Positions 19,101 through 29,767 are shown, counted from the stretch's first letter. The stretch: DNA of 42,089 nucleotides from Candidatus Uhrbacteria bacterium (GCA_016206085.1 JACQSF010000030.1:1-42089), one strand, 5' to 3'. Notes: generated by a model from the letters alone, not told the origin. Translations and numbers: made by a program.

Positions 19101-19556
19101 TTAGTGAATCTCGAGAATTCGGTAGGCAATCGTTCCTGCAGGTGCCTGAAACTCAATCTTATCGCCAGGTTTTGCACCTAAAAACGCCAAACCAATAGGA
19201 GACTCATTACTAATCTTTCCTTCGAGTGGATCGGCCTCATTGGAACCGACCAAGGAGAATGTCTTCTTCTTTCCTTCTGTTTCAACGAGAAAAGTCGTTC
19301 CCAATGCAATTTCCTTTGCTCCTGTTGTATCCTCGACAATAACAACGTCGTGGAGCATATCCTCAAGCTCAACAATCCGAGTTTCGTTGAGGGCCTGTTC
19401 CTCCTTGGCTGTTTGATATTCAAAATTCTCGGAAAGGTCACCCATCTCCTTCGCATGAAGAATCTTTTCGGCGATCTCTCGTCTCATCTCCTTCTTTCGA
19501 CCTTCGAGCTCAGTCTTCATCCTCTCGAGGGCATCTGTTGATAAATATGTAGGCAT
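19101..19556 (-). CDS. greA: Transcription elongation factor GreA
   Basis: Coiled coil with GDLSENFEYQTAKEEQ; C-terminal SPIGLAFLGAKPGDKIEFQAPAG. Confidence 0.95.
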   Translation of the reverse strand: MPTYLSTDALERMKTELEGRKKEMRREIAEKILHAKEMGDLSENFEYQTAKEEQALNETRIVELEDMLHDVVIVEDTTGAKEIALGTTFLVETEGKKKTFSLVGSNEADPLEGKISNESPIGLAFLGAKPGDKIEFQAPAGTIAYRILEIH

Positions 19557-19608
19557 ATAGTTACAAATAATGACCACCCGAAGAAGAACCTCGAGTGGTT
19601 CTCCTAGG

Positions 19609-20709
19609 CTACGCGTGCTTTGTCCCTCTGTCAACCACCTGAGGATTTAATGTTGCAAAGCAGGTACTTAACGGAACCAAAAGAACGAGAGCACAGGTCC
19701 CCGCGAGGGTGCGAACAACCTCCTCAGCCACGATTTCATTTTGCAAAAATTCTTGATATCCACCGAATTGATTCATGAAAAGAAGGAACGCCGGAAGAGC
19801 CGCCCCCGCGTACACAAGGATAAGCGTATTCACGGCCGAGGCAATGTGATGACGACCGATACGCATCGCCTGTGTGAAGAGCTCTTTTCGAGTGACGTGA
19901 GGATTTGCAAGAAGCAGCTCTGACACAATTTCCGACTGAGTGATCGCAATGTCATCCAAGACACCCACGGCTCCAAGAATGATTCCCGCGGCAAGAATGC
20001 CGACGGGCACTTGAACGGGATCAATTTCCCAAAAGAGAAGAGCCCCTTCTTCAGAGGCAAGTCCCGAAAGTCGAGCGATTGCGAGAAAAACCTGCGTAAA
20101 TACCAGGACGAGACCAAGTCCGCACAGAGTGCTGAGATATGCGTAGAAGGTCTGTCGCTTCAAACCATGTGAGAGGTGCATATTCACTCCCAGGATGACG
20201 GCCGAAGCGACTACCGTCGCAACGATCGGATCCGTGCCCGCGAGAATCAGGGGAAACAATCCCAGCACAAGAATCGCGATGGTTACCGCAAGACCAACAA
20301 GCGACAATAGTCCTCGAAGAAGGCCTATGCCCAGTGTGAGAGCGACAAAAAAACCGACGATCCACCAGATCCCTGACTCACGATGGACATCATCGAGGTA
20401 CACCTCAACACCATCCTCCACATCGATTATACGAAGATCTACCTCGTCCCCCACGCTCAGAGCAAAGCCCACACCTGCGACAAACGAATCAACCGTTTCA
20501 ACAAGAAAGCTCTCGCCGTACTGTGTCTGCGCCATGAAAATATATTGTCGTACGCCACCCTCAAGCTCCTGGACTGATTGTATCTCTGTAATGGTTGCCT
20601 CAACCTCTCGAGCCGTAAAACCCTCTTGTGCAAAGAGTTGGAATGGAAATGCTGCGCTAAAAAAAACGAAAAGACAAAGGAAGAATTGCTTTTTTGTGTT
20701 AGTCACCAT
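19609..20709 (-). CDS. YibE/F-like multi-TM membrane protein
   Basis: Signal/TM N-terminus; LGAVGVLDDIAITQSEIVSELL and VNTLILVYAGAALPAFLLF typical of YibE/F. Confidence 0.85.
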   Translation of the reverse strand: MVTNTKKQFFLCLFVFFSAAFPFQLFAQEGFTAREVEATITEIQSVQELEGGVRQYIFMAQTQYGESFLVETVDSFVAGVGFALSVGDEVDLRIIDVEDGVEVYLDDVHRESGIWWIVGFFVALTLGIGLLRGLLSLVGLAVTIAILVLGLFPLILAGTDPIVATVVASAVILGVNMHLSHGLKRQTFYAYLSTLCGLGLVLVFTQVFLAIARLSGLASEEGALLFWEIDPVQVPVGILAAGIILGAVGVLDDIAITQSEIVSELLLANPHVTRKELFTQAMRIGRHHIASAVNTLILVYAGAALPAFLLFMNQFGGYQEFLQNEIVAEEVVRTLAGTCALVLLVPLSTCFATLNPQVVDRGTKHA

Positions 20710-22567
20710 ACGTAAACCACCAGTCAAAAATTTGGCGAGCGAGTGGAACGGCGGCGTCGTTACTCTCCCCCCCTTCTTCAATCAAGACAACCAGAGCGAT
20801 CGTTGGATTGTCATAGGGAGCGAATCCCGTAAACCAGGAATGATACGGTCGGTCCCCTGGAGTTTGAGCTGTTCCCGTTTTGCCTGCAACCGCTTGTGTG
20901 AGTGCCTTTAAACTGCGCGCGCTTCCTTGTGTAACCGTCTGTCTCATACCTTGTCGCACAATCGACAGTGCCTCGCGATCAAGACCTTCGATCTGTGTGG
21001 GTGAGTGATGTTCAAGAAGATCTATTCCAAATCCATCGGCTGCTCCAACCACGTAAGGTGTTACTTTTTCTCCGCCATTGGCGATCACGGAGGTGGCCAC
21101 AGCCATCTGCAAGGGCGTTGTAAGAAAATCTCCTTGACCGATCGCCAAGTGGTACGTATCACCAACATACCATCTCTCCCCTTTCACGTCTTGCTTCCAC
21201 TGCTTGGACGGAAGGAAGCCCTCTGCCTCGCTTGGAAGGTCTATTCCAGTTGTTGACCCAAACCCAAAGCGCCGTGCATAGTCAACCATCCGATCAACCC
21301 CAAGTCCAGTGACCTCATCAAAGCCCCCTCCAATAATGTAAAAGTAGGTATTGACAGATTCTGAAATCGCCTTGCGTACGTCCGTAACCCCGTGTCCCCC
21401 ACTTTTCCAGTCCGGAAAAAACCATTCCCCAATTCGTAGCCCTCCCGTTGAAACAAACGAGGTGTGTTCATTCACAATCCCTTGCGCAAGCGCGGCATAC
21501 GCAACCACGGGTTTGAACGTGGACCCAGAGGGAAACTCCCCAGAAATTCCACGAAAAAAAAGCGGCTGATCCTCATCCTCTACAAGCGCGTCATACCGTT
21601 TTGTAGAAATCCCTTCGGAAAACTCGTTTACATCGTAGGTTGGTAGACTCACCAAAGCGTGCACGGCGCCGGTGTGTGGATCAAGTGCCACGACGCTTCC
21701 GCGCGACGCTCCTAGGCGATCAAATGTCGCCTGAAGCTGGGTCTCGATATATTTTTGGAACTTCAAATCTATCGAAAGGGTGACATTCGAACCAAGAACA
21801 GGTTCCTCTTTTGAGAGGATCGAAAGTTTCTGCCCAAACGCATCAACCTCATAGACAAGCTTCCCCGGAACCCCGCGCAACATCGACTCATACTGTTGTT
21901 CAATCCCGACCTTCCCAATGGAATCAATCAGACGATAGCCCTCACCCTCGTGTGTTTGAAAATCCGCTTCGTTCAATGACCCTGTGTACCCCAACACATG
22001 TGCCATCGATGACACTGAGGAAGTATAGACACGTTTGGTTCGCGTCGTAAGAGAAAAACCTGGAAGATCTGAAACTTCAATAGCAAGACGAATCGCCGAC
22101 TCATAGGGAAGATCATCCGCAATGGGAATGGGATCATAGGGTCGACTCGAGTACTGAGAAAGGAGAAGATCCAAATCAGTTGGGAGAGCGCCGATGAGCG
22201 TCGCCACCGTGGTAAAGAGGTCTGTGCGGATTGACATGTCTTGTGGAAGATCTGCTGCCGTCATCGTCAGGACAAAGGCTGGTTCGTTCCACGCAAGCGA
22301 TTCGCCTGTGCGGTCGAATACAAGGCCACGAGAAGGCACAAGAAGTTCCACACGCTCTCTGTTGTCGTTGGAGAGCACACGGTAATGCTCACCTTGAAGG
22401 ATCTGTAAATCTACCGATCGACCCATGAACACAAAAACCGTCGACAACACAAGAATAAGTCCCAAACGCAGACGTGTTGGGTGAATGGACGTTGTAAGTG
22501 GGACAGGTCCACGACCAGACTTCTGGGAAGTCCCTGCCAAAAATTGTTCCAGGTTCGTATCAGCCAT
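20699..22567 (-). CDS. mrdA: Penicillin-binding protein 2
   Basis: SxxK GEFPSGSTFKPV, SVN motif SESVNTYFY, KTGTAQT; adjacent to mreBCD. Confidence 0.95.
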   Translation of the reverse strand: MADTNLEQFLAGTSQKSGRGPVPLTTSIHPTRLRLGLILVLSTVFVFMGRSVDLQILQGEHYRVLSNDNRERVELLVPSRGLVFDRTGESLAWNEPAFVLTMTAADLPQDMSIRTDLFTTVATLIGALPTDLDLLLSQYSSRPYDPIPIADDLPYESAIRLAIEVSDLPGFSLTTRTKRVYTSSVSSMAHVLGYTGSLNEADFQTHEGEGYRLIDSIGKVGIEQQYESMLRGVPGKLVYEVDAFGQKLSILSKEEPVLGSNVTLSIDLKFQKYIETQLQATFDRLGASRGSVVALDPHTGAVHALVSLPTYDVNEFSEGISTKRYDALVEDEDQPLFFRGISGEFPSGSTFKPVVAYAALAQGIVNEHTSFVSTGGLRIGEWFFPDWKSGGHGVTDVRKAISESVNTYFYIIGGGFDEVTGLGVDRMVDYARRFGFGSTTGIDLPSEAEGFLPSKQWKQDVKGERWYVGDTYHLAIGQGDFLTTPLQMAVATSVIANGGEKVTPYVVGAADGFGIDLLEHHSPTQIEGLDREALSIVRQGMRQTVTQGSARSLKALTQAVAGKTGTAQTPGDRPYHSWFTGFAPYDNPTIALVVLIEEGGESNDAAVPLARQIFDWWFTYGD

Positions 22568-22651
22568 TTCCCCCCCGAGGAATCCAAACCGTCCGTCCTG
22601 CTGGAGACGAAAGAGGTTGCTGGAGCATGGGCGTTTGCGTCTAAACACAGA

Positions 22652-23170
22652 TTAGAAGCGTTCAAGAAGTGTCTTGGAGACAACCATTCGCATCTTTCGA
22701 AAAAGGGGAAAGACAAAAAGAAGAGCCATACTGGCAAAGAACATGCCCCATAGTTGAGAAAAAACCACATTCTTCCAGACAAATACCTCTGAAGAAAAGA
22801 GATGTGTGACCCCGATCAACAATAACTCGGAGATCATCAGGACCATTAATGTGAGGAGTGCCGTGGCCGTGATCCCGTAGAATGATCGATTTGTGAATAC
22901 GTGCGAAACAAGGAGTATCATCGTCACGCAAGCAAGCGCGTAGGAAAAAATTTCAAAGGGAGCCACGGAGATGGCGAGAATATCCAGAACGATTCCATAC
23001 CCTAAAAGCCACCACCATACGGTCATGTTGTTTGTATACTGGTAGAGATAGACGGTTACGACCAACACCAGAGGGGTTCGATCCAAAGGATAAGGAAGAG
23101 CGAAAATAAAACTCACCTGGAATATGAGCAGGATAATGAAGAACAGGACATGAAATAAAAAGCGAATCAT
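22652..23170 (-). CDS. mreD: Rod shape-determining protein MreD
   Basis: Multi-TM protein between mreC and mrdA. Confidence 0.75.
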   Translation of the reverse strand: MIRFLFHVLFFIILLIFQVSFIFALPYPLDRTPLVLVVTVYLYQYTNNMTVWWWLLGYGIVLDILAISVAPFEIFSYALACVTMILLVSHVFTNRSFYGITATALLTLMVLMISELLLIGVTHLFSSEVFVWKNVVFSQLWGMFFASMALLFVFPLFRKMRMVVSKTLLERF

Positions 23171-23976
23171 GGAGACGTATCTGGTGAAAGGAGGATAAGA
23201 ACACGAGAAAGCCGACGTACGTCCGTGAGAGGTTCAACAATCGCTTCTTGAAACGGAGAACCTGTTTCTTGAGAAACCGTATTTATGACGCCGATAATCA
23301 GGCCACTGGGAATGAGCGTTTCCAACCCCGAGGTCACTACAAGGTCATTTTCCTGAATGGCTTCATCTGTGGGGATAAAATCGATTTTGAGGAGACCCCC
23401 ATTGGATCCGAATGCGACACCAATCGTCCGAGGTTCATTCAATAGACCCACGGCAACGGAATGTGTTGGATCCGTGAGCGCGCTGATCGTTGCCGAACGT
23501 TTTCCTGTCTGCGTGACCTTCCCGACATATAATCCTTCTCCAGAGACAACAGCGGCTCCAAGTTCCACTCCCTGATCTGTCCCCACATCCACGACGAATC
23601 GATTCACGGAATAAGAAAAACTCTTTGCAAGCACCGACGCAGCTACTGCCTGCGTTTGGGAGTGCTCAAGGAAGCCAAGTTCTTTACGTAGGAGAGTATT
23701 TTCCTCTCGCACCGTTTGGACATCCGCGACCTTCTGAGCAAGTTTCGCTCGTTCTTCATAAAGATCTTGAAGCTGCCTCGCGGTGATCTTTCCGCTTGCC
23801 TGCCACCAAAAAACTCGATCTGAAATCCAGGTTCCCAACTGCACCAAGGGAGAGGCAACGGGACCGATAATCGAGGCAAGTAACCCTTGCCAGGAAAAAA
23901 ATAATGCCAGAAGAATCACGCCGCCCAAAAAAACAAGACGACGGAACCGTTTTCTCTGTGTTGAATGATCTTTCAT
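23167..23976 (-). CDS. mreC: Rod shape-determining protein MreC
   Basis: TM, coiled coil, and a beta domain (VDVGTDQGVELGAAVVSGEGLYVGKV; DLVVTSGLETLIPSGLIIG). Confidence 0.93.
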   Translation of the reverse strand: MKDHSTQRKRFRRLVFLGGVILLALFFSWQGLLASIIGPVASPLVQLGTWISDRVFWWQASGKITARQLQDLYEERAKLAQKVADVQTVREENTLLRKELGFLEHSQTQAVAASVLAKSFSYSVNRFVVDVGTDQGVELGAAVVSGEGLYVGKVTQTGKRSATISALTDPTHSVAVGLLNEPRTIGVAFGSNGGLLKIDFIPTDEAIQENDLVVTSGLETLIPSGLIIGVINTVSQETGSPFQEAIVEPLTDVRRLSRVLILLSPDTSP

Positions 23977-23982
23977 ACCCTC

Positions 23983-25035
23983 CTAAATGATACTCCCTTC
24001 TGTTGCAGATGGGAGAGAAATATCTTTCAACAGAAGAGGATCCTCAAGGAGGAGTCCGGCTCCACGCACAACACAGGTAAGCGGATCATCAGCAACACGA
24101 ACCGGAATGGCTGCCTGGCGAGAAATCAACGTATCCATACCGCGCAGAAGTGACCCTCCTCCCGTCAGAACGATTCCACGCTCATAAATATCCGCAACCA
24201 GTTCTGGGGGAGTTGTTTCAAGCGTGGCCTTTATGCTTTCCACAATCGTACGCACAGATCTTTGAATGGCTTCACGAACCTGCGAGTCGTTAATCATGAT
24301 CTCCTTGGGAAGTCCTGTCAGCAGATCTCGACCGCGCATCTCAATTTCCATGGACTCTTCTGGCTCAACGGCAGAACCGATTCGCATTTTGATGCGTTCC
24401 GCCACGCGTTCACCCAAGAGCAAATTGAATGAATCCCGGGCGTACTGAATAATATTTTTGTTCATCTCTTCTCCCGCGACGTCCAAAGACTTCCACGTCA
24501 CAATTCCCGCAAGTGACATGACAGCAATCTCGCTGGTTCCTCCCCCGATATCAACCACCATCATACCAACCGACTCGGAAAGGGGAAGCCTCGCTCCCAA
24601 GGCGGCTAAGAGAGGGTTCTCTACGAGATGAACTTTTCTTGCCCCCGCTGAAAGTGCGGCGTCCTCGATGGCTTTGCGTTCCACTTCTGTGGTCTCAAGT
24701 GGTACACCGATCACAACGCTGGGTCTTGACACAATCGTAAATGACTCATCATGCACCTTGTCAATAAAAAACTTGAGCATCTTCTCCGTAATCTCAAAAT
24801 CCGAAATCACCCCTTTTGATAGTGGTTTTGTGATCTGAATATGTGGCGGCGTTTTCCCAAGCATGTCCTTGGCGTCCTTCCCAACCGACAGGATTTGATC
24901 TGTACGTGTATTCACGGCCACGATCGATGGTTCGTTAATCACAATTCCCCCATCCCGAGAATAGACAAGCGTGTTGGATGTTCCAAGGTCAATGCCAAGG
25001 TCTTTTGAAAATCTTCCCAGAAGCTTATTAAACAT
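23983..25035 (-). CDS. mreB: Rod shape-determining protein MreB
   Basis: KDLGIDLGTSNTLVY, MMVDIGGGTSEIAV, GIVLTGGGSLLRGMD. Confidence 0.98.
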   Translation of the reverse strand: MFNKLLGRFSKDLGIDLGTSNTLVYSRDGGIVINEPSIVAVNTRTDQILSVGKDAKDMLGKTPPHIQITKPLSKGVISDFEITEKMLKFFIDKVHDESFTIVSRPSVVIGVPLETTEVERKAIEDAALSAGARKVHLVENPLLAALGARLPLSESVGMMVVDIGGGTSEIAVMSLAGIVTWKSLDVAGEEMNKNIIQYARDSFNLLLGERVAERIKMRIGSAVEPEESMEIEMRGRDLLTGLPKEIMINDSQVREAIQRSVRTIVESIKATLETTPPELVADIYERGIVLTGGGSLLRGMDTLISRQAAIPVRVADDPLTCVVRGAGLLLEDPLLLKDISLPSATEGSII

Positions 25036-25113
25036 ACAAAAAAAGGTTTTAACCTTCTAAGCGTACCAGTGACCATGAGATCCAGCAAGACTCAGCTTGG
25101 ACAGTTTTCGTGT

Positions 25114-25491
25114 TCAAGAATGACGAGAGGAAAGAAAAGCCATCTCGACTAACGTCACAATAAACACCACGAGAAGCATCGTCCACCAACGGAACCATGT
25201 TTGAGAAAAAAGGATAAGAGAACTTGTAAGCAAGATGCTCAAAAGGATTCCGTGACGAAAAGAACGAATCGCCAGACGTGAGGGAAGGTCAGTTTTTGAA
25301 CGCCATAAACGAATCAGAAGTCCAAGAATAGAAAGGGATCCAAACACAGCCATGATAAACGTAAGATAGAACAAGACAAACCCAATCACTCCCGAACGTG
25401 TGGGATCCACTCCATGCAAAACAACCACCCAAGCAGTCCAGGCGGCAACCGTTGTGAGACTCATGATGATGAGATAGCTACGAAAACTCAT
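25114..25491 (-). CDS. Four-TM hypothetical membrane protein
   Basis: ORF starting MSFRSYLIIM with several hydrophobic segments. Confidence 0.6.
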   Translation of the reverse strand: MSFRSYLIIMSLTTVAAWTAWVVVLHGVDPTRSGVIGFVLFYLTFIMAVFGSLSILGLLIRLWRSKTDLPSRLAIRSFRHGILLSILLTSSLILFSQTWFRWWTMLLVVFIVTLVEMAFLSSRHS

Positions 25492-25807
25492 AACGTGAAG
25501 GTTCTTTTGAAAGGAAGGCTTGGATGCGGTCGATCTTAAGCACGGGAAAATCTTGACGAAGTTTTCGAAGAACTTCTCCTTCAATCCCCTTCACCCCATG
25601 CCGTGCGGCGGCTGTTTTTGTCCGAAGCCGCAACACGCCGTCTTTAAATGAAATCGCCTCCACTTCATGAACCTGCATTCCAGCCAAGAAGCCTGGAATG
25701 ATCCGATTTGCTGCCTGAACCACCATGGCGGCATTGATTGATCGACGGACGCCTGGACGATTAAGCGTGGAACCTGCAAGTAAATCCCGTAATGAAGACA
25801 ATCCCAT
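25478..25807 (-). CDS. DUF721/DciA-like protein
   Basis: VQAANRIIPG, VEAISFKDGVLRLRTKTAAARHGVKGIEGEVLRKLRQDF resembles the DciA/DUF721 domain. Confidence 0.65.
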   Translation of the reverse strand: MGLSSLRDLLAGSTLNRPGVRRSINAAMVVQAANRIIPGFLAGMQVHEVEAISFKDGVLRLRTKTAAARHGVKGIEGEVLRKLRQDFPVLKIDRIQAFLSKEPSRYEFS

Positions 25808-25834
25808 ACATGAACAGTATATCAGACTTGGGAT

Positions 25835-28762
25835 TTACTGGCGGAACTCACAGATGTCAGCAAAATCGCAAAACTGACAGTGAAAACCAGGCGTGGGATT
25901 AAACTGAGAAGAACGAATCGCCCGCGTGCGTTCAACCATCAACTCCTGTACATCAAGAAGCTGATCCTGCGTTCCCAAGAACGAGACCTGACTGTTGTTG
26001 GTGAGATAGTGATAGGTCAATTTTTTCGGAACCAAACCCAGGACATCACGCGCCGCCAGCTGATAGAGAAACAATTGTTCTTTATCTTCTTTGGAAAGTT
26101 CACTTTTTGGAGATCCGGTTTTGTAATCGATAATCTCAATTCCGTCTTCGAATGTGTCGATGCGATCAATCCGACCCTTTAAAACAACGTCCCCAAACTT
26201 CATCGTAAACCCTTGTTCAACCGCCAAAGGATGAGGTCTTGACCCTATCATACTTCCGTAAAAATCTCTCAATGAGACAAGACCCTGTTCTTTGTATTCC
26301 TTTCGTTGGCGATCATTGATGAACCAATCATTCTGCCAGCTGGCATGATAGCACTCCTCAAGTTCCTTCCAGGAAACAGGCAAACCCTCACCAGCAGGTT
26401 GTAGAGGAGAAACAAAAAGACTTGTTTGACGTGAACCCGTGCGTTCCAGCCACAGCGTAAAAAATTTTTGAAGCGTGTTGTGCATGGTCTTGCCGTAGGA
26501 AAAAGTCCACTTCCCCATGACGGGAATCTTTAAGATGTGGGCAAACTTGTATTGAAGTGGACAGGTCTTGAACGCCGAAAGTTGTGTGAATGAGAATTGT
26601 TTGGGGATGGAAAATATCACCGTCGGTTGGATTTCAACCTTTGACCCCAAATCTGCATCAAAAAGTTCTATCGTTTCACGAACTCTCTGTGGAGACGCAT
26701 ATCCAAGCTCATGCAAAAACATCGAAAGTTTTCGTGCGCGAGCACCCCCATAATTTTCGGCCGAGGTAAAAAAGAGTCCTTGCTTCGCGCGTGTCATCGC
26801 AACGTAGAAGAGTCTACGTTCCTCTTCCACGTGTGCCTCCTTGTCATGAACCGGGTCTGAACCTAATCCTTCCGGAAGTGCAATAGCATCGCTCTTTTGA
26901 TTTGTCGGAAATCGCTGTGCAACCAAGTTCACGACGAACACATGCTTAAACTCAAGTCCCTTGGCGGCATGCACCGTCATCACACGAACCATGTCCGGGC
27001 CCGCCTCAAGATCTATCGACAAAGACCCTTCTTCCCCTGCGTCTCGCTCATGGTCAAACTCCGCAAGAAACTGATGGAGAACCGGGTGTTCGCTGCGTCG
27101 TTCAAATGATTTCAAACGTTGATAAAACTGTTGGAGATAACTAAAGCTGTCAAGCTTCTTTTGCTCGGCATAGGTATTGAGATGCGTAAGATAACCAGAC
27201 TCTTTTGCCACGATCACAAACAGCTCGCCAACCGGGCGTGTGCGAGCGGATCGCTGGAACACCGCAAGTTGTTCAAGAAGTCGACGAATAACCAACTGAT
27301 CCTCAATCGCAACCTGAAAAATGGATCCAACCTGTTCACACGCCTCAAATAACGATTTTCCTTTGCGGTGCGCCCACCGGTTGAGCTCAAGAATGCTTCG
27401 CTCGTTCACACCAACAATCTTGCTCGTGAGCAGTCGATAAAAGCTTGGACTATCAAATGGATCATCCAGGACACGTAAGTATGCCACAAGGTCAAGTACA
27501 ACAGGTTTGGTGTACAGTCCTGAAAGCGCTAAAAATTGGTAGGGAATTTTGTGTCGCTCAAGCCCAACGGCAAAGTCCATCCCACCAGCATTGGAACGCA
27601 CCAGGATCGCAAAATCGCTCCACAATATGTTTTCCTGTGCTTTGAGATGGATAATCCTCTCTACCACGCGAGCCACTTCTTCTGTCGCGGTCAGGGCATG
27701 TATGTGTTCAATTAACGCGGGAAACTCTTGAGCAGCCTCGAGCTTTTTAGAAAGGTGTCTTTCTTTTGCTGCTTCCAGTCGGTGAGGGTTGTTGTGCTGG
27801 ATGAAGGCATGAGCGCGGTCGAGAATTTCTTGCGCAGAGCGATAGTTCTTGATAAGTACGACGCGCTTGGCACGGGGAAAATCCTCCTCAAATCGCAAGA
27901 TGTTTGCCAGTGAAGCGCCCCGAAATTTATAAATAGACTGATCGTCATCCCCCACAACGGTCAGATTGTTTCGAGGTTCTGCGATGAGCTTCACGATCTC
28001 ATACTGTGCATCGTTCGTATCCTGGAACTCATCGACTAACATAAATTTGAATCGCGCACGAACCCGCGCACGAACCGCTGGTCGTGTTCGAAGAAGTTTA
28101 AGGGTGTAGAGTATCAAGTCCCCAAAATCGAGTGCATCGTTCTCACGTAACACCTGTTGGTAGGTGACGTAGGCTCGAGCCAATTCCTCGAGTCTTGCGA
28201 TCTCACTGGTTACGGCCTCGTCTGTCTGTGCCGTATCAAGATCTGCCTTCTTTCCCTCGACAAAGGTTTGATAATCATCCGAATCCAGACCGAGATCCTT
28301 TACCCGAGAAAAATGCGTAAGTAACGAACGAATGTACTTGGTTGGATTTCCCAACGGTCGATAATAATCGAGTTCAAAACGATCAAACTGTTGACGCGCA
28401 AGCAGCCAGGCGTCGAGTTCTGTCATGAGTTGAAAATCACGCGACAACCCAAGCTCAGCTCCGTACTGTCGCAATAGTTTCTCCGCGAATGAGTGAAAGG
28501 TGGAAATTTGAAGATCAACATAGCCGTATGGCAGGAGACGATCAACTCGCTCTTCCATTTCTCCCGCCGCTTTATCGGTGAATGTGAGTGCCAAAATCTC
28601 TTCAGACGTTGCGTGTCCCTCACCAATGAGCCAGGCAATCCGATGCGTCACAACGGTTGTTTTTCCTGTCCCCGCGCCCGCCACAATCATCAGGGGTCCA
28701 TCAATATGAGTAACCGCTTCTCGTTGTTCTTCGTTGAGTTTGGTAAGCACATCTTCAGCCAT
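25835..28762 (-). CDS. UvrD/Rep (SF1) helicase fused to a C-terminal PD-(D/E)XK nuclease with probable Fe-S cysteines
   Basis: GAGTGKTTVVTHRIAWL, DEFQDTNDAQYEIV, GDDDQSIYKFRGA, VMTVHAAKGLEFKHVFV; GRIDRIDTFEDGIEIIDYKTG; CPLQYKF and CQFCDFADIC. Confidence 0.95.
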   Translation of the reverse strand: MAEDVLTKLNEEQREAVTHIDGPLMIVAGAGTGKTTVVTHRIAWLIGEGHATSEEILALTFTDKAAGEMEERVDRLLPYGYVDLQISTFHSFAEKLLRQYGAELGLSRDFQLMTELDAWLLARQQFDRFELDYYRPLGNPTKYIRSLLTHFSRVKDLGLDSDDYQTFVEGKKADLDTAQTDEAVTSEIARLEELARAYVTYQQVLRENDALDFGDLILYTLKLLRTRPAVRARVRARFKFMLVDEFQDTNDAQYEIVKLIAEPRNNLTVVGDDDQSIYKFRGASLANILRFEEDFPRAKRVVLIKNYRSAQEILDRAHAFIQHNNPHRLEAAKERHLSKKLEAAQEFPALIEHIHALTATEEVARVVERIIHLKAQENILWSDFAILVRSNAGGMDFAVGLERHKIPYQFLALSGLYTKPVVLDLVAYLRVLDDPFDSPSFYRLLTSKIVGVNERSILELNRWAHRKGKSLFEACEQVGSIFQVAIEDQLVIRRLLEQLAVFQRSARTRPVGELFVIVAKESGYLTHLNTYAEQKKLDSFSYLQQFYQRLKSFERRSEHPVLHQFLAEFDHERDAGEEGSLSIDLEAGPDMVRVMTVHAAKGLEFKHVFVVNLVAQRFPTNQKSDAIALPEGLGSDPVHDKEAHVEEERRLFYVAMTRAKQGLFFTSAENYGGARARKLSMFLHELGYASPQRVRETIELFDADLGSKVEIQPTVIFSIPKQFSFTQLSAFKTCPLQYKFAHILKIPVMGKWTFSYGKTMHNTLQKFFTLWLERTGSRQTSLFVSPLQPAGEGLPVSWKELEECYHASWQNDWFINDRQRKEYKEQGLVSLRDFYGSMIGSRPHPLAVEQGFTMKFGDVVLKGRIDRIDTFEDGIEIIDYKTGSPKSELSKEDKEQLFLYQLAARDVLGLVPKKLTYHYLTNNSQVSFLGTQDQLLDVQELMVERTRAIRSSQFNPTPGFHCQFCDFADICEFRQ

Positions 28763-29327
28763 AGTGTTTTATCTTCTGTATCATCTCGAGGGTCTTCGCT
28801 TTTGGCAATCCCATAAGTGCCTCCCATTCTCCGTCAACGTGTACATAGGGGGTAAACAATGGATGTTCTGCTGCAAGACCCCCGGCGTACTTGAGAGCCT
28901 GTTCTGTCTCAACGAACTCGCGAATGTTCTCCTGAGGAATCGGATCAAATGTCACCGTGACCTCAACGACCTCACAAACACGCTTCCCATTGGCAGTGCT
29001 GCACACAACGGTCGCAGAAGTGGCGATTTGTGGTTTCTCGACGAACGTCCCTATGAAGGCATAGGCCTCTTCTTTCGTCGCTGGTTTCTCCCGCACCTGT
29101 CCATCAACCACCATCACTTGATCCGACGTGATCACAATGGCATCGCCTTGGACCATCTTGAGGACGGCGTCCATCTTTGCTTGTGCGATCGCAGTCACGA
29201 GTTCACGAGGGTCATCCCGGCGAATCGCACGCTCATCAATGTCCGGTGAAATAATCGTAAACTCAAAACCCATTGATTCAAGAACGGCCTTGCGGCTTGG
29301 GGAGCTTGATCCAAGAATGATGTTCAT
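28755..29327 (-). CDS. Maf family nucleotide pyrophosphatase
   Basis: IILGSSSPSRKAVLESMGFEF, PDIDERAIR, VITSDQVMVVDGQVREKP. Confidence 0.95.
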   Translation of the reverse strand: MNIILGSSSPSRKAVLESMGFEFTIISPDIDERAIRRDDPRELVTAIAQAKMDAVLKMVQGDAIVITSDQVMVVDGQVREKPATKEEAYAFIGTFVEKPQIATSATVVCSTANGKRVCEVVEVTVTFDPIPQENIREFVETEQALKYAGGLAAEHPLFTPYVHVDGEWEALMGLPKAKTLEMIQKIKHYG

Positions 29328-29767
29328 AAAACTTTTTGCCGATTGTATCCAAATTTTTCTTGGTAGATGAGTTCGATGTGATCGGGTATAAGCTGGTACC
29401 AAACGTGTTCCTCAAGGACTGCGCCCATGTCGGGAGTATAGTCCTTCCCTTTCTTCTTCATCCATTGTTTCAACAATTCAACGGACGGATCGTCGACACG
29501 CTTAGCCACACCAGAAATCTGTAGTCCCTCATCAGGCTGATCTGATCCCTGCGTTACGGCGATGGCGGCTGCAACGCGATCATAACCACCGTCGATCGCT
29601 CGTGAGTGTCGTCGCTCGGTCGTCGACATCCAGTAGAGGTTTAAGTCCTCGTCAAAAATGTAAATCACGTCCGCGACCCATGGATCTTGTTCATCGACAA
29701 TTCCAAGGGACATAAGGAAGCCGCGCTCAAGAACGGTTTTCGTGATCTGCCGTAATTCACCAGTCAT
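29324..29767 (-). CDS. Pyridoxamine 5'-phosphate oxidase-like FMN-binding split-barrel protein
   Basis: DVIYIFDEDLNLYWMSTTERRHSRAI...AAAIAVTQGSDQPDEGLQISGVAKRV. Confidence 0.8.
   Translation of the reverse strand: MTGELRQITKTVLERGFLMSLGIVDEQDPWVADVIYIFDEDLNLYWMSTTERRHSRAIDGGYDRVAAAIAVTQGSDQPDEGLQISGVAKRVDDPSVELLKQWMKKKGKDYTPDMGAVLEEHVWYQLIPDHIELIYQEKFGYNRQKVL

Noticed and set aside
19585-19602. AGAACC-ACTCGA-GGTTCT hairpin upstream of greA as a riboswitch
   Set aside because: A short 6-bp stem alone, with no larger conserved structure recognised; more likely a weak terminator of the upstream operon.
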